Shown here piece after piece: positions 32,206 to 43,508 of a stretch of 64,000 bases of DNA. The stretch is from Molanna angustata (taxonomy: Eukaryota > Arthropoda > Insecta > Trichoptera > Molannidae): NCBI GenBank assembly GCA_963576475.1, contig OY754981.1, positions 1,574,221 through 1,638,220 of the forward strand, given 5' to 3'. Position 1 is the first letter of the stretch, and every line of letters starts with the position of its first letter. The position numbers were made by a program, and so were the translations under genes. The notes beneath the pieces are model-generated. The model had not been told where the DNA came from and ran no database searches. It worked only from the letters and a program-made list of their open reading frames with translations.

Positions 32206-32283
32206 GATGAGGATTTATGTTTATGTAAATGTTGCGATATATTGATTATTTTTTAAAATAAAATATATTATTTATTCATTTTA

Positions 32284-32430
32284 TAAAGATGAAAGGTAGG
32301 AGGATGAAAGGTAACAGACTTGTATACACTGCAGCTAATGAGATTCCATCTGGACATCACCCGCCTAGAAGACCACCAAAGCGATGTAAGGACAGTTGAA
32401 CTTTATCATCTCAGGAAGAATAGGTATTAA
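32284..32430 (+). pseudogene. LINE C-terminal tip (RRRxWRDHV family)
   Basis: Reads NRLVYTAANEIPSGHHPPRR, then PPKRCKDS and a stop, matching the end of the fragments at 2657 and 40292. Only the last 45 codons are present. Confidence 0.75.
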
Positions 32431-33343
32431 TCTGCTGTGCTAAGCAAAATACAGTTATTACAAACAAATCGAAAATCACTTAAGTATGAGGTAACATTAA
32501 CTAAGGAATTTTGATCATTTTCAAAATGCCTATATTGTATTTCCTTTCTTTAAGTTAAGTGAAGATTTTTTAAGTTTAAGTAAAGTTTTCTTTCTTTGTA
32601 GGTAAAAAAAGTATTTCACTGTCATTAAGTAAAAAGACAGTAACTGCTTCCTCAAATATTCAATTTTTTTCGACTAACTTAGATATTTGTGATGGCTTTA
32701 CTTGTTTTTTTTTTCAATATTTGATAAATTACTTACAAAACGGTAGGTACATGAAACTTGGACTGTGTTTCTGACACATTTTTACTTTGTTAATTACTGT
32801 TTTTGTGCTTAGCAGAATAGGTCTACTAAGTTTTATAGAGAGGTATGTATATTTTAACAAAGTAATAAAATACTAGTACATTATTTTTTATGAAAACAAA
32901 TTTCAATCGTAATAATGTATTATGCATAAACATATCGACATAATCCAGGTTTATGATTAGGTCCCTCGTACTAAACTTTATGGAAATGTATAAAAATACA
33001 TCTCATTTTCCTACTCCAATAATATAATGGATGAAGTATAAAGCTGTACCCATTAAAAGCACATCCATTTCGTATTGTGTTAGTGTGTAATGTCGCATTT
33101 ACAACTGTTAACAGAAACAATGTTAGATAAAGTAAGTGCATAAGTTGAAACGGCATGCCGAATTACTTTGGGTACTTTTAGACATGTCGAATAATAAAAA
33201 TCTTGTATTTATTTTCAGTCATACGATAAAACAATAGGTACGTAAGTAATAACAGGGATATTTTAAGATGTATTTTGAGACGATTAAATATTTTTAATCC
33301 GTTTTTATTTTTTCAATGATGACAATATACATATTTTATTAAT

Positions 33344-33834
33344 CTACTAGCGGACCCGGCAGACGTTGTCCTGCACGAACTTGGCATGTCTGTTATTAGC
33401 TAGTTTAACAAAAATAAAAATACCACACGCTATCACGGTATATCCCACAGCGACAGGTGTGCGGGTGAGGATTACCTTATAAAAGGAAGCACGACACAGG
33501 CGTGTGTACCCACATATCACTCTTGCTAACTTAATAAATTCATAAAATATTAAGGACATAAATAAAACATTAAGTTTTAATGGCGTAACTATCATTGCAT
33601 AATATTATGACATATCGATAGCAATGTTGGCAATATTCAAAATGCATATTCCGAAAATATTGATAACAGTTGATATGTTTATTATTCTTTTAATATATAA
33701 AATTCCTTTTTGTGAATCTAAACCATTCAGGGACTCACATAAAAAGTTTAATCAAAATTGGTTCAGCCGTTTAGGAGGAATTCAGTGACTTACACACAGA
33801 CGAAATAATACAGAAAAAATATATATAAAAAGAT
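33344..33834 (+). mobile_element. Helitron-like non-autonomous element
   Basis: One end is TCTACTAGCGGACCCGGCAG followed by ACGTTGTCCTG; the other has TTGGTTCAGCCGTTTAGGAG and GACTTACACACAGACG before an AT-rich end. These blocks are recurring signatures of Helitron-like sequences in insects. The arms of the large inverted repeat (43777-44388 and 48378-48990) carry related elements. A repeat R piece lies inside (33434-33515). The two ends are not inverted repeats of each other, as expected for rolling-circle elements. No Rep or helicase frame. Confidence 0.55.
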
Positions 33835-33837
33835 TTG

Positions 33838-33900
33838 TAACTTCTTGTACATATAATTTGTATACTGGTGCAGTTTATTGCCAAACAATTTCTTCCAGTC
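33838..33900 (-). repeat. LINE 3' UTR fragment (family U)
   Basis: ACTTCTTGTACATATAATTT, GTTTATTGCC and ACAATTTCTTCCA are the reverse complement of the 3' UTR at 30740-30875. Confidence 0.55.
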
Positions 33901-33971
33901 AATCAGAGTTGATGTTAATAAGGTTATGTATGACACGAGAAAAATAAAAAAATAAATAAAATAAAGATAAC

Positions 33972-34138
33972 AACCATTTATTGAAATATAAATTAGCTAT
34001 AAACCACTTGTTTTTTGAGTCACTTCGCGACATGTTTCGGAAGCGCTGTCCTTCCATCGACCGGCGTGTCGAGACACATGTCGCGAAGTGACTCAAAAAA
34101 CAAGTGGTTTATAGCTAATTTATATTTCAAAAATGGTT
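33972..34138. mobile_element. Foldback element (near-perfect 63-bp inverted repeat)
   Basis: Left arm 33972-34035 starts AACCATTTATTGAAATATAA and ends TTCGCGACATGT; right arm 34076-34138 is its reverse complement with one or two mismatches. The 40-bp loop contains CCATCGACCGGCGTGTCGAG. The structure suits a MITE or foldback element; no clear TSD was identified. Confidence 0.75.
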
Positions 34139-34308
34139 TATATTAACTACCACAAAATATCCGCCGAATCATTAAATGATATTAAAGATAACAAGTTTAA
34201 ATACTGAAAAAAATAGTTGAATATAATAACAGTTCATAGTAATGATAAGAAAACAAAAGTATAAGAAGAGGAAGAGGATAGAAAGAAGAAATCAGGAAAT
34301 CAGGTCAT

Positions 34309-34350
34309 AATATCTATCTGATATTTAAATTTAAATATCAGATAGATATT
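34309..34350. repeat. 42-bp perfect palindrome without spacer
   Basis: The half-site AATATCTATCTGATATTTAA plus one A is followed directly by its exact reverse complement. An imperfect extension (GTCAT/TTGAC) continues on both sides. Such spacer-free palindromes are prone to cruciform extrusion. Confidence 0.95.
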
Positions 34351-35923
34351 TTGACTATAGACTTTTTTGAATATGTTCAATGAGATAACCGACATTATAG
34401 ATATTTTAGATTCATTTTAGGGTTTTGTAATGTCAAATCACTGATTTAGGTTATACAAAGATTCTTTTCAAAGGACGATCGATATGGATGACGAGGTCAC
34501 TAGCCTGATTTTTTGTAACTAACCTAACACAAACTAAAAATCATCTGATGTCTGCGACACAATTTTCGCCATTTTAAATATCAACCATTTCATGAGATAC
34601 AGAAACACCATAATTATTTATCTTCCCATTCCTGTCCATTGTCCTGTGCTAAACTTCCAGGATATTAATTTGATTACTCAGTCACGTCACAGATTTTTAA
34701 ATCGGCAGATTCAGTTAGCTTTCATGCGCGCTCTTCCATGTAATTCGTATGTTGTAGCTCATCGTCCTCATCGATAATAATTAATCAGCCGATGAAATTA
34801 GCTTCCATGCGCGCCTATCTTAACACCTACAAGATAATATGTGATAATTTTCGTTGTTTCTTTTTTGTAAGACCGTACTTTTGTAATCGGTATTACAATT
34901 TTGGTTTTATAGCTGTTAAATTAATAATGTACAGTTTTAATGTATATTTTAAAACAGCATGTAACCTAGAATAAATAAAATAAATACTAAACCCTTATAA
35001 TTAAAATGAAAGTAGGTATCTACTGGAAATATCGTGTAGAATTGAACCTAGAGAACGTTTTAATGTATAAAGTTGAACCACGGCCCTAATTTTCGTCACA
35101 AAATAAATAAATAAACAAATTATGAAATCAATTTAATTGATTGTCCCAGTGCTACGATACCAGGGCGACATAAGATGTTAGCGGGTGCACATTCCGTCTC
35201 CCCCTTTATATCGTAGACCAATCATTAACACGGTCATGAAAGATGCCATGCACTCTCTGTCTCCTTTCAATCCTGCTTCCTTGATTGTTACTACTCGATT
35301 CACAGAGAAACATAAACCATTTATAGACTTGTGTTGTAAAACTTGATAGCTAACAGGAGCACATAAATTGTAGAATAATCTACGGGTACATTCATATGAT
35401 GTCGTTTAATTGTCTAAGAGTAATTGATATAGTAATATTGTGTAAGAAACGTTTATGTCAAATTTAATAGTAGGAGATGCGTAAATTCAAATTACACGTA
35501 TCTTTACACGCGCGTTAATTTATTTCATTGCTCGAGGGACATCAAAATATGACGCACAGTTGAATCTGATGGTTGGTCAAATGTTATAATCATGACAGAA
35601 GAGACCAACATAACAACATATGCTGCGGAAACGAAAGAATTTTATCATCCACGAATCATGCGTGTATCGCCAGACACCAGTTTCATCTCACCTAAAATGC
35701 AACATCCAGAATGAATGGTTAACCTCATTGCTGAACTATGTGAGATGTTGTTGACTTTTGCCTCTTGTATTTTCGACTACCCGGGTATTACGGAACACCC
35801 AAAAACGATGATAACAGAAAAAAGTGGAAGCACCATTCTAATATTGTTTTTTCTATATTGTTTTACGGCTATCCACTCGTCTACGAGTGATCCTATACAC
35901 CATTCTAATAATTGATATTATAT
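34351..35923. other. No recognised gene
   Basis: About 1.6 kb with only short unsupported frames (34592-34777, 35715-35915). A short phrase TTAGCTTCCATGCGCGC occurs twice (34710s and 34797). A slightly GC-richer patch lies at 35140-35290. Confidence 0.4.
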
Positions 35924-36485
35924 ATAAAACGAGTGGGTTGTGCCCAACGCTATACTTTTCACTACCAAGTCACTCCATAAATAATACAAATCGTGTATGG
36001 AAAATTAACAAAATTTCCATGAAATGAGTTTGTTAAAATATTTTTTATTTAAATATTTTACTATCAAAACTTGATAATTCTTCAATGGCATTTCATGAAA
36101 GTGGTGTTGCTTTTTTGCAATTTGAAAATAAAAATATCAAATGTTATCTTCCATGAGCTTGGGGTCACTTTGAAATATTTAAAGTTGGGAAGCATTGATC
36201 TGATATCGTTAAAAATCTAAATGGCGTCTAAGCGAGTATTAGATATACAAAATTGCAAACTTTTAAAAGAATCGAATGAGTACTTTAGTATATAATCGAT
36301 AATGTAGAATAAACACGCCGTACATAGCACATAGTACACAGCACATATACACACAGATACTTTGTGATGAAACTTGCAGAATGCAATCTCTGCATGATAC
36401 TAGTTGATAATCTGAAAATAAAAAAATAATCTAAAAAATTGCAAATTCATAAATATACACTATATCCCCTTGGGTTAGTGAGGAG
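35924..36485 (-). repeat. Family M repeat, full-length minus-strand copy
   Basis: Begins AAAACGAGTGGGTTGTG and ends TAGTGAGGAG, with all internal landmarks including GCTTGGGGTCACTTTG, the CACAC tract and ATGATACTAGTTGATAATC. It is the most complete minus-strand copy and shows no interruption. Confidence 0.85.
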
Positions 36486-36689
36486 TAAAAATACCAATTG
36501 TGAAAAATTCCATGCGCCCGAGCTATGATCTACGGACTATAAAAATAAATTAATACGTTAAAAATGAGTTTTAAAAGTGAAATCATGAATTATCATTATA
36601 TTATAGCAGTGAAGTGTAAAAAAAAAACAATTGTGTTAAAGCACATTTCGAAAGTAGGTAGTGAAAATTTGATTGTTTCACTAATAGCG

Positions 36690-37150
36690 ATGTCGTTATA
36701 TTGTTCGTCCATGATGGGTGGTGGCGTTTAACGCTTTCGCATAACGGATTAACGATTCGTTATCGTTAGCTTACAGGCGAGTCACCCTGCCCTGCACTAT
36801 AACTGTTACTGTAACATCAGTCATTACATTGCTGAACTTTTCTTTATACAGTATAGTAAAGCATGAATCATGTCTATCTGGAATTCTGCTGAATAACATG
36901 CATGGATGTTCATTCACGATACAAAAGAGAAAAGTAATCGTGGTTTCACTGGATTCGCGAATCCAGGCCCACGAGCACAGACGATCAGAGTACCAGCCAG
37001 AATACGAGAGCCACACGGGCTTGCGACCACGTATACGGGCTTAAGGGGCCCCTTAATGATTCGACTCACGCTCACCACTCATCCACAAACCTACGACTGA
37101 CACTACTCCCCAGCGCAACCAAATCCAATAGGATGCGGACAATGCTGCTT
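36690..37150. other. Moderately GC-rich block with 18-bp palindrome
   Basis: Contains the perfect palindrome CTGGATTCGCGAATCCAG at 36949-36966, then CAGGCCCACGAGCACAGACG and GGGGCCCCTTAATG. Two overlapping plus-strand frames and one minus frame have no motif. It may be an old transposon piece; no function is assigned. Confidence 0.35.
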
Positions 37151-37499
37151 TTACCACCCTATACAGAAGTTCTCTTATTTTAACCCTAGGGAGACCTAGG
37201 TCCCTAAAGTAAAAATATAAAGACTTTGCAGGCAGGCTTCTCGCCTCGACCTCAACAACATATATTTTTGCGCTAAAGCCATTTTAAACTGTTTTCTCTA
37301 CAAGATCATTGAGTATAATGTCAAGTCAGGCCTAAGAGATGAGATGCAGATCTCCTTTGGAAGGGTATATCTCTGCTCTCGTATCCATCAGGATATTCCA
37401 GTCATCTGATTTCCTAATTATTGATTCTAATTTCTCTGTTGTAGGTCTGACTTCTTGTCCCGGTTTCACAAATAATAACTGACCATTTCCATGTGGTTA

Positions 37500-37735
37500 A
37501 TCCTTTGATGGCTTGCGCCATCGCAAGGCTGCAAGCCTCTCTCATAATTTCAAGCACCTTATCGTGTCTTTACGAGTTGATTCATGTCATGCCTCCATAG
37601 TTTCGGTTTATTTTGTTAATTTTTGTAAGGTTTTTGAGTTCTTCGGATTTTTAGTGTTCTGCAAAAGGCCGTTCCAAGACCCCATAAGTATAACGACTAG
37701 TGGTGGAAGAACTTATAATGGAGAAAAGGCTTTAT
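37500..37735 (+). pseudogene. R1-like LINE 3' UTR remnant
   Basis: GTAAGGTTTTTGAGTTCTTC, TTCTGCAAAAGGCCGTTCC and CCCCATAAGTATAACG align to the 3' UTR at 39270-39370. Diverged, non-coding. Confidence 0.55.
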
Positions 37736-37737
37736 CC

Positions 37738-37860
37738 TATATATTTATTTATTTACTTTTTGTACATAATATAAATAAATATAATGCACACTGGCGGGCT
37801 TATTGCCTTTAGGCAATTTATTCCAAACCAACCAGATTATATAGTGACAGAATTATATAT
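37738..37860 (-). repeat. LINE 3' UTR (family U), minus orientation
   Basis: TATATTTATTTATTTAC, GCACACTGGCGGGCTTATTG, AGGCAATTTATTCCA and CCAACCAGATTA are the reverse complement of 30740-30875. Confidence 0.65.
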
Positions 37861-38505
37861 GTAGGTACATCAACATAAAATGAAAGCTAAAAAAGAACTA
37901 AGAAAATATACATCATAACAAAAAAAGAAGGATTGGAAAGAACAAGAAGAGGAAATCGAGATCAGGTGTTCAGGGATAAATATTCCTTCTTTAGTAAATA
38001 AATATTACGTAGCAAAGGGAAGGAAGGAAAAGGAGAGTGATCAGATATTTTCGGAGAGATATCCGTGCTTTAGTCTTTTCTTGAAAATGGAAAGCGAGTT
38101 TGACGAAATTATATCAGGACTCAAATTATTCCATATGTTTTAGATGCAAAGACTTAATTAAATCGATATACCTACCTAAAGACAATTATTTTTTTAAAAT
38201 GCGTATAGTTGAATGTTAAATTTTCCATATGCAAATGTATTTAGTGATATTGGTTGAATTTGAAAGCTTCTCTGACAATCTATAGCACTATATGTACCAC
38301 ACATGGACTGGAATTAATAAGCAATTGTTGAGTCTGCCGACAACCGCAGTCCAATAAGATAAAAGCCAAACAGACAGACTGCCAGACAGAGATGTATTTG
38401 TAAAGTCATCCGGAGTTTTAAGGGTTATCACTGCAACAATACACTTCACCTTCTTTTTTAGATAATTTACACTCACAACACTATAGAATGGTGAATATTT
38501 TTTGG

Positions 38506-38715
38506 TCGACCTTCGTGGCTCTTTTGGTTAGGTATCTGACTGCTGATCCAATGGTACCGGATTCGATTCAATTCCGGTGGGGACGCAGTTTTTAATTGTG
38601 TTTTCAGCCTGGACCTTTGAGACGATTAATATCGCAAGTCTCCACAATATGGAAATTGTTATTGGGTGCGTGCAAAATTAATATTTGACATTGTACCTGT
38701 TAATTGCCTGATAAA
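38506..38715 (+). repeat. tRNA-derived SINE family T, full-length plus copy
   Basis: The tRNA-like head CTTCGTGGCTCTTTTGGTTA has a degraded A box and a GATTCGATTCAATTCC B-box region. The body follows: TTAATTGTGTTTTCAGCCTG, ATATCGCAAGTCTCCAC, ATTGGGTGCGTGCAAAATTA, GTTAATTGCC and an AATAAAATAAAA tail. Confidence 0.85.
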
Positions 38716-38769
38716 ATAAAATAAAAGTAATATTAAATACCTTAAACAAGTAAATTAATGGTAATTAAT

Positions 38770-39370
38770 GCCCCCCTTGATCGGAAAACACAGCGACGAG
38801 CTTCAATTCACAGCCTGTATAGAGGCCGAAGCTCAATTTTGGGTGGTGTTTCTCTCCAACCTGTAAATTTACCCACATTTCGTGGAGAGATTGAGAACTT
38901 GGCCCGGAGTTCTCTTTTAGATGCTTGGCTACGTCTCTGGTCTTCTTCTTCCGTGGGCAGACTGACATTTTTATTTCTTTACGATGTGAGCACTCGAATT
39001 GCTTCTTCGTGGATTGTTATAACCCTGTGATCACCCTGAACAGACTTTTGAGCATATCCTATGCGAATGCACTAACTTCTCCATGTCAACTTTCCGACGA
39101 GAACTCTACGACGATGTCCGAGGGAATTTCTTTGGACCTATTGGACATGCGGACCTTGTAGCCACGAAGAGCGACTTTAGGGCTTTCAAGACTTTCTGTC
39201 AACAGTGAACAGTGAGCCAGTTGTTTCCACATGATAAGCTCTCTTTGGCACATTAAGTGCAGTGTCTGCAAGGTTTTAGAGTTCTCCGGACTCTTCGTAT
39301 GTTCTTTATGTTTTCTTTCAGTTTTGCAAGGGACCGTTATTAGTCCCCATAAGCAGAACTGGTGGTGGTG
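38770..39370 (+). pseudogene. R1-like LINE C-terminus and 3' UTR
   Basis: With frameshifts the plus strand encodes SVGRLTFLFLYDV, then TFEHILCECTNFSMSTFRRE, LYDDVRGNFFGPIGHADL and FRAFKTFCQQ, stop at about 39207. The H-x4-C pair belongs to the C-terminal Cys/His motif. The 3' UTR (GGTTTTAGAGTTCTCCGG, AGTCCCCATAAGCAG) continues to about 39370. A second copy is at 54417-53948 on the minus strand. The 173-codon minus frame 39607-39086 is a shadow. Confidence 0.75.
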
Positions 39371-40291
39371 GGTGAACAGTCGGAAAATTTGTAGTAAGTA
39401 ATCTTGGATTAAGTCATACATTACACTAAGATAAATATTAACCGAAAAAAAGGATTGGGAAATCGGGGCATTTTTAGGGATATCGGGATAGGAATTGATA
39501 TTTTCTTCTGCACATTGCTTACTTTCTCCATCGCTTTGTAGTGCATATTCTTCGGAAATATAAGAATGGACCAAAACTCTAATATGTAGCTGATGTCCCT
39601 CGCACATCTGCCATGTTAAAAAAGATGTAGAATTTAATTTGTAAAATTGATTCCATTAAAATAAATCAATTAATATAATAAATTATTAGAGATTATTGTA
39701 CGGTCTGTAAAGAGAGGGTTGATTGTGTTATAGTGAATGTGTGCAAATCTACGATGACAATATGCAAATTTAAGTCATTACTCCTGCAATGTGAAAAATG
39801 TCCGGCTTTAGTCTTTACAATACCTACACTACCCTTTACCTCCACGTTCGACGTGCATATTATTATGTCTATACTACACACATGTCCATACCATTCAAAT
39901 ACGTACCCACATATTGATAGCTGGATTAGTTTATAACTAATATGTACACAAAACATTTTTTGGTTTTATTTAATAATGATAAGAAAAAAGTAGGTATATA
40001 GTTTTAATACAGTTCTATTGATTTTGTTCATAAGCGCTCTTATTCATCGGTATCGCTTTTCGACGAGCATCGTCAGAATTGTTTATTTAATTATAAATTC
40101 TCTTTTCTGTCTTTTAACACCATTCCAGAATGTTCCATAAAAATATTGTTATTTTTTTTATTGTACCTACATATATATATTTCATTTCTTTCAGTTAACG
40201 TAGTAAATAAGTTTAATTTTGTAAAAGTCATTATATTTCTAAAGCAAAATAATAATGTGAATATAATATTTGATACACCTACCTACCTTAG
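39371..40291. other. No recognised feature
   Basis: AT-rich DNA; frames on both strands at 39693-39956 and 39733-39936 overlap each other and have no motif. Confidence 0.4.
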
Positions 40292-40612
40292 ATTTCTTCT
40301 TCTTCTTAGTAGACCTAGTTGGTCTGTTCCTCAGAAACTGTGCCTCCTGCGATGACGAAATCCAGCTATTCTTCCATCTCTTGGGTGGTCTTCCGGGTAG
40401 GCGGCGGCCAGATGGGATTTCATTCGCCGCTATATATGCAATATGCAAGTCTATCACTGTCCATCCTGGCTACGTGGTCCCTCCAATGATGAATGGTGTC
40501 CTCTATTCCACATGTTTTCCATATTTGAACATTACGAACACGATCTCGGAGAATTTTACCAGTGATTGACCTTGGAACCTTCATCTCCGTTGTCCTCAAG
40601 AGCCCCTTGGTT
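40292..40612 (-). pseudogene. LINE C-terminal remnant (RRRxWRDHV family)
   Basis: The minus strand reads MKVPRSITGKILRDRVRN, HHWRDHVARMDSDRLAYIAA, NEIPSGRRLPGRPPKRWKNS and SQEAQFLRNRPTRSTKKKKK, the C-terminal region after the reverse transcriptase with a GAAGAAGAAG end. About 100 codons, at least one frameshift. The mariner begins 22 bp beyond its upstream edge. Confidence 0.8.
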
Positions 40613-40822
40613 TGTACAAGAAGATTTCAAATATTAGGTCCTTACATATGAAATTGGCGTTTTGTCGTACTGGCAACTTTGATCTCAAATATCTTCTCTT
40701 TGGTTAGGAATTCGAAATTCAAATTTATACAGCTATTTACTCATATATTTGTGTTTCGAAAATTATAATTCATTTGTTTTTTCCTTAATTGTTTTTTACC
40801 TTTACGTCACTCAGTTTATAAA

Positions 40823-41833
40823 ATGGAAAACTTGAAATATCGCGTTATTTACGAATATGAGTTCCACTGTGACACCAGTGCTGCAGAAATGGCTCTAAGG
40901 TTTAATGATGTGTATGGTGACGGTGTCGCAAAAGAAAACACAGTGCGTTTTTGGTTCCAACGTTTTCGTTCTGGAAATTTCGACCTGCAGAACAAGCCCC
41001 GTGGACGGTCGGAGACCAAAGTTGATAATGAAGAATTGAAGGCTATTGTGGAAGCAGATCCATCGCAAACCACGTCCGAGTTAGCTGCAGGCTGCGGTGT
41101 TAGTGATAAAACTGTTTTAATCCACTTGAAGCAAATTGGGAAGGTGGAAAAGCTTGAAAGGTGGGTACATCACGAATTGAGTGAAGCAAATCAACAAACG
41201 CGCGTTGACTGCTGCGTTGCATTACTCAACCGGCACAATAATGAAGGGATTTTAAATCGAATCATTACCTGTGATGAAAAGTGGATCCTGTACGATAAAC
41301 GGAAGCGCTCATCGAAATGGCTGAACCCTGCCGAACCAGCCAAACCATACCCCAAGCGAAAATTGACTCCAAAAAAATTACTTGTGAGCGTTTGGTGGAC
41401 TAGTGCTGGTGTCGTTCACTACAGCTTTCTTAAATCTGGCCAGACGATTACGGCAGATGTCTATTGTCAGCAACTGCAAACCATGATGGAAAAGCTAGCT
41501 GCTAAACAACTGAGGCTGGTTAATCGCTCTAGGCCACTGCTGCTTCATGATAACGCTAAACCACACACTGCACAACAGACGGCTACCAAATTAGAGGAGC
41601 TTCAATTGGAATGTCTAAGACATCCACCGTACTCTCCGGACCTTGCCCCAACAGATTACCATTTTTTACGAAATTTGGATAACTTCTTGCAAGGGAAAAA
41701 ATTCAACTCCGATGGGGCAGTCCAAACCGCCTTCAAAGATTTTATTGATTCCCGTCCGAATGGTTTTTTTAGTAAAGAGATCGATGAAATACCTATGAGA
41801 TGGCAAAAGTGCATAGATAGCAATGGTACATAG
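40823..41833 (+). CDS. Mariner transposase, intact (336 residues)
   Basis: Catalyses cut-and-paste transposition by binding the terminal repeats and cutting at TA sites. Residues 1-110 form the paired-type double helix-turn-helix DNA-binding region (TVRFWFQRFRSGNFDL at 40-55). A WVHHELS motif at 114-120 corresponds to the family WVPHEL with His for Pro. The catalytic triad is Asp151 (TCDEKW), Asp243 (LLHDNAKPHTA) and Asp278 (PTDYHF), with 34 residues between the last two: the DD34D mariner signature. YSPDLAP lies at 270-276. Length is close to the usual 340-350. There are no internal stops or frameshifts. The ATG matches the family N-terminus. Whether it is active is unknown; the His for Pro change could matter. 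Confidence 0.97.
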   Translation: MENLKYRVIYEYEFHCDTSAAEMALRFNDVYGDGVAKENTVRFWFQRFRSGNFDLQNKPRGRSETKVDNEELKAIVEADPSQTTSELAAGCGVSDKTVLIHLKQIGKVEKLERWVHHELSEANQQTRVDCCVALLNRHNNEGILNRIITCDEKWILYDKRKRSSKWLNPAEPAKPYPKRKLTPKKLLVSVWWTSAGVVHYSFLKSGQTITADVYCQQLQTMMEKLAAKQLRLVNRSRPLLLHDNAKPHTAQQTATKLEELQLECLRHPPYSPDLAPTDYHFLRNLDNFLQGKKFNSDGAVQTAFKDFIDSRPNGFFSKEIDEIPMRWQKCIDSNGT

Positions 41834-41855
41834 TTTGATTAAATAAATATATTAT

Positions 41856-42884
41856 CCAACTGTCGATTTGTTCAGGAGAACTTTGTTCTCTTAACATATC
41901 GACAATGTATCATGCCAGAATACGCGAGAATTGTATGGAGAGGTCTACTTTTTTCACGGCTTTTCCAACTTTGAAGTCAAAAAACACCAACTTAGAGGCT
42001 TCGCAGCATATATGTTCCATACACGGATTTACTCAGAATTCGGAGTAGAACATTTCGTGTGTATGTGTGTGTGTGTGTGTCTGTGTGTGTGTGTGTCTGT
42101 GTGTGTGTGTGTCTGTGTGTCTGTGTGTCCCCCCCCCCCTTATAACTTTTGATCCGCTCAATTTACAGAGCCTAAAATTTCAGAATATATAAACAGTTAC
42201 AGGCCTACAAAACTTTTATACTCGGAATTTTGAATTTTTGTTTCAGTCAGGGGTTATCAACTTTTGAATTTTTATTTTATTTTTCCATATATCTCAGAAA
42301 CCATAAACGCTAGAACGCTGAAAATTGGTACAAACATAGACAAATACTAAATCTCAAATTAGTTTTTTCAAAAAAATTCCAGGGTTTCTCAAACATTTTT
42401 TATTAAGAAAAATATTTTTTTTATGATAAATTTATGAGTTTAACTGCCTATATTTCCAAAACTTTTACAATTATCGAAAAAAGCCGAAACACCCCAACTA
42501 GATAATTTAATTTTCTATAAAAAATATTAACATTGTAGTAGAAGATCTCAATTTTTTTAAAAATTGAATTTAGTGACGACATCGCTTCATACATTTTGTA
42601 TGGCAGTCGCCTATACACAATATGTAAGAAGACTTAATAGTTTGTTACTTCATCTCCAAACATACATACATACCATCATGCAATTTGCATATTCTGGGTA
42701 GGAAAAAGGATCTTCCTCCATACTATCCTATCTTGACATACATACCTACATATGTTGTATAGAAAACAAAATATCTGAAAATATTCAATAATTTGTATCT
42801 ATGGGTTTATAGTTTGGTACATATTCTTCAACTATACATACTATCGCTATCGACAGTTGGATCTCATGTGTTACATGCAACTAG
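41856..42884 (+). mobile_element. Helentron-like non-autonomous element, copy 2, nested in mariner
   Basis: Near-identical to copy 1 (27952-29006) across its length, differing mainly in the GT/CT microsatellite and a few substitutions and small indels. Same ends (CCAACTGTCGAT ... CTAG), same 3' hairpin CATGT-GTT-ACATG (42865-42877), same subterminal ATCGACAGTTGG (42849-42860). Flanks are T and T. It must be younger than the mariner it interrupts. Confidence 0.85.
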
Positions 42885-43508
42885 TATTTAAAAAAAATCG
42901 ACTTTATGTTCCTCCCATACAAAACGCCAATTTCATATGTAAGGACCTAATATATAAATAGGTATAATAAGATTTCAAATATATAAATATAATAAGATTT
43001 AGAATAATAGGCATGATGACTAATTTTGAGAAACTATCTCACGATGTTTTTACGCAACCACTGTTAACAAATATATATACATTTCTACATAAAACAAAGG
43101 TTTAATAGCAAAAATCGCCATTTCAAAATCAAATTTGACATTTATGTCAAAAAACGCTTGTAGTGTCATAGCATCTGCCGGATCTGCCGGTGACGTCATG
43201 GTATGATTGACTGCATATCAACTATATGTAAGATAATATTATTCTAAGACGATTTGTGTATTTAAAATAAATTCAAAAGTGCATATGTGTTGTGCGGTCA
43301 TAGGTGCATAAGTTTGTGAAACATCAATATAAAAAAATTAAAATTTCACATTTTAAGTTTCCTGAGCTTGGGGTAACATTGAAATATTTGACAGTGATCT
43401 AATGGGGTCTAAGCGAGTATTAGATATACAAATTTGAAAAAAAATTAAAAGAATCGCTTTAGTACTTTATTCTATAATAGATAAAGTAAAATAAACAAGC
43501 CGTACATA

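Larger units (their letters stand above)
40632..42952 (+). mobile_element. Complete mariner element interrupted by a Helentron-like insertion
   Basis: Terminal inverted repeats of 32 bp, identical in both ends, start TTAGGTCCTTACATATG (40634) and end at 42950; TA lies outside each end (40632-40633 and 42951-42952). Removing the nested element 41856-42884 leaves 1288 bp, the normal size of a mariner. The transposase gene lies at 40823-41833 with a 189-bp leader. The insert is in the 3' UTR, 22 bp after the stop codon, so the coding region is untouched. Perfect ends and an open frame suggest a young copy. Confidence 0.96.

Noticed and set aside
39086..39607. 173-codon minus-strand open frame
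   Set aside because: It is antisense to an R1-like LINE C-terminus and 3' UTR on the plus strand and has no motif of its own.
40849..41073. Minus-strand frame inside the mariner
   Set aside because: Shadow of the transposase gene.
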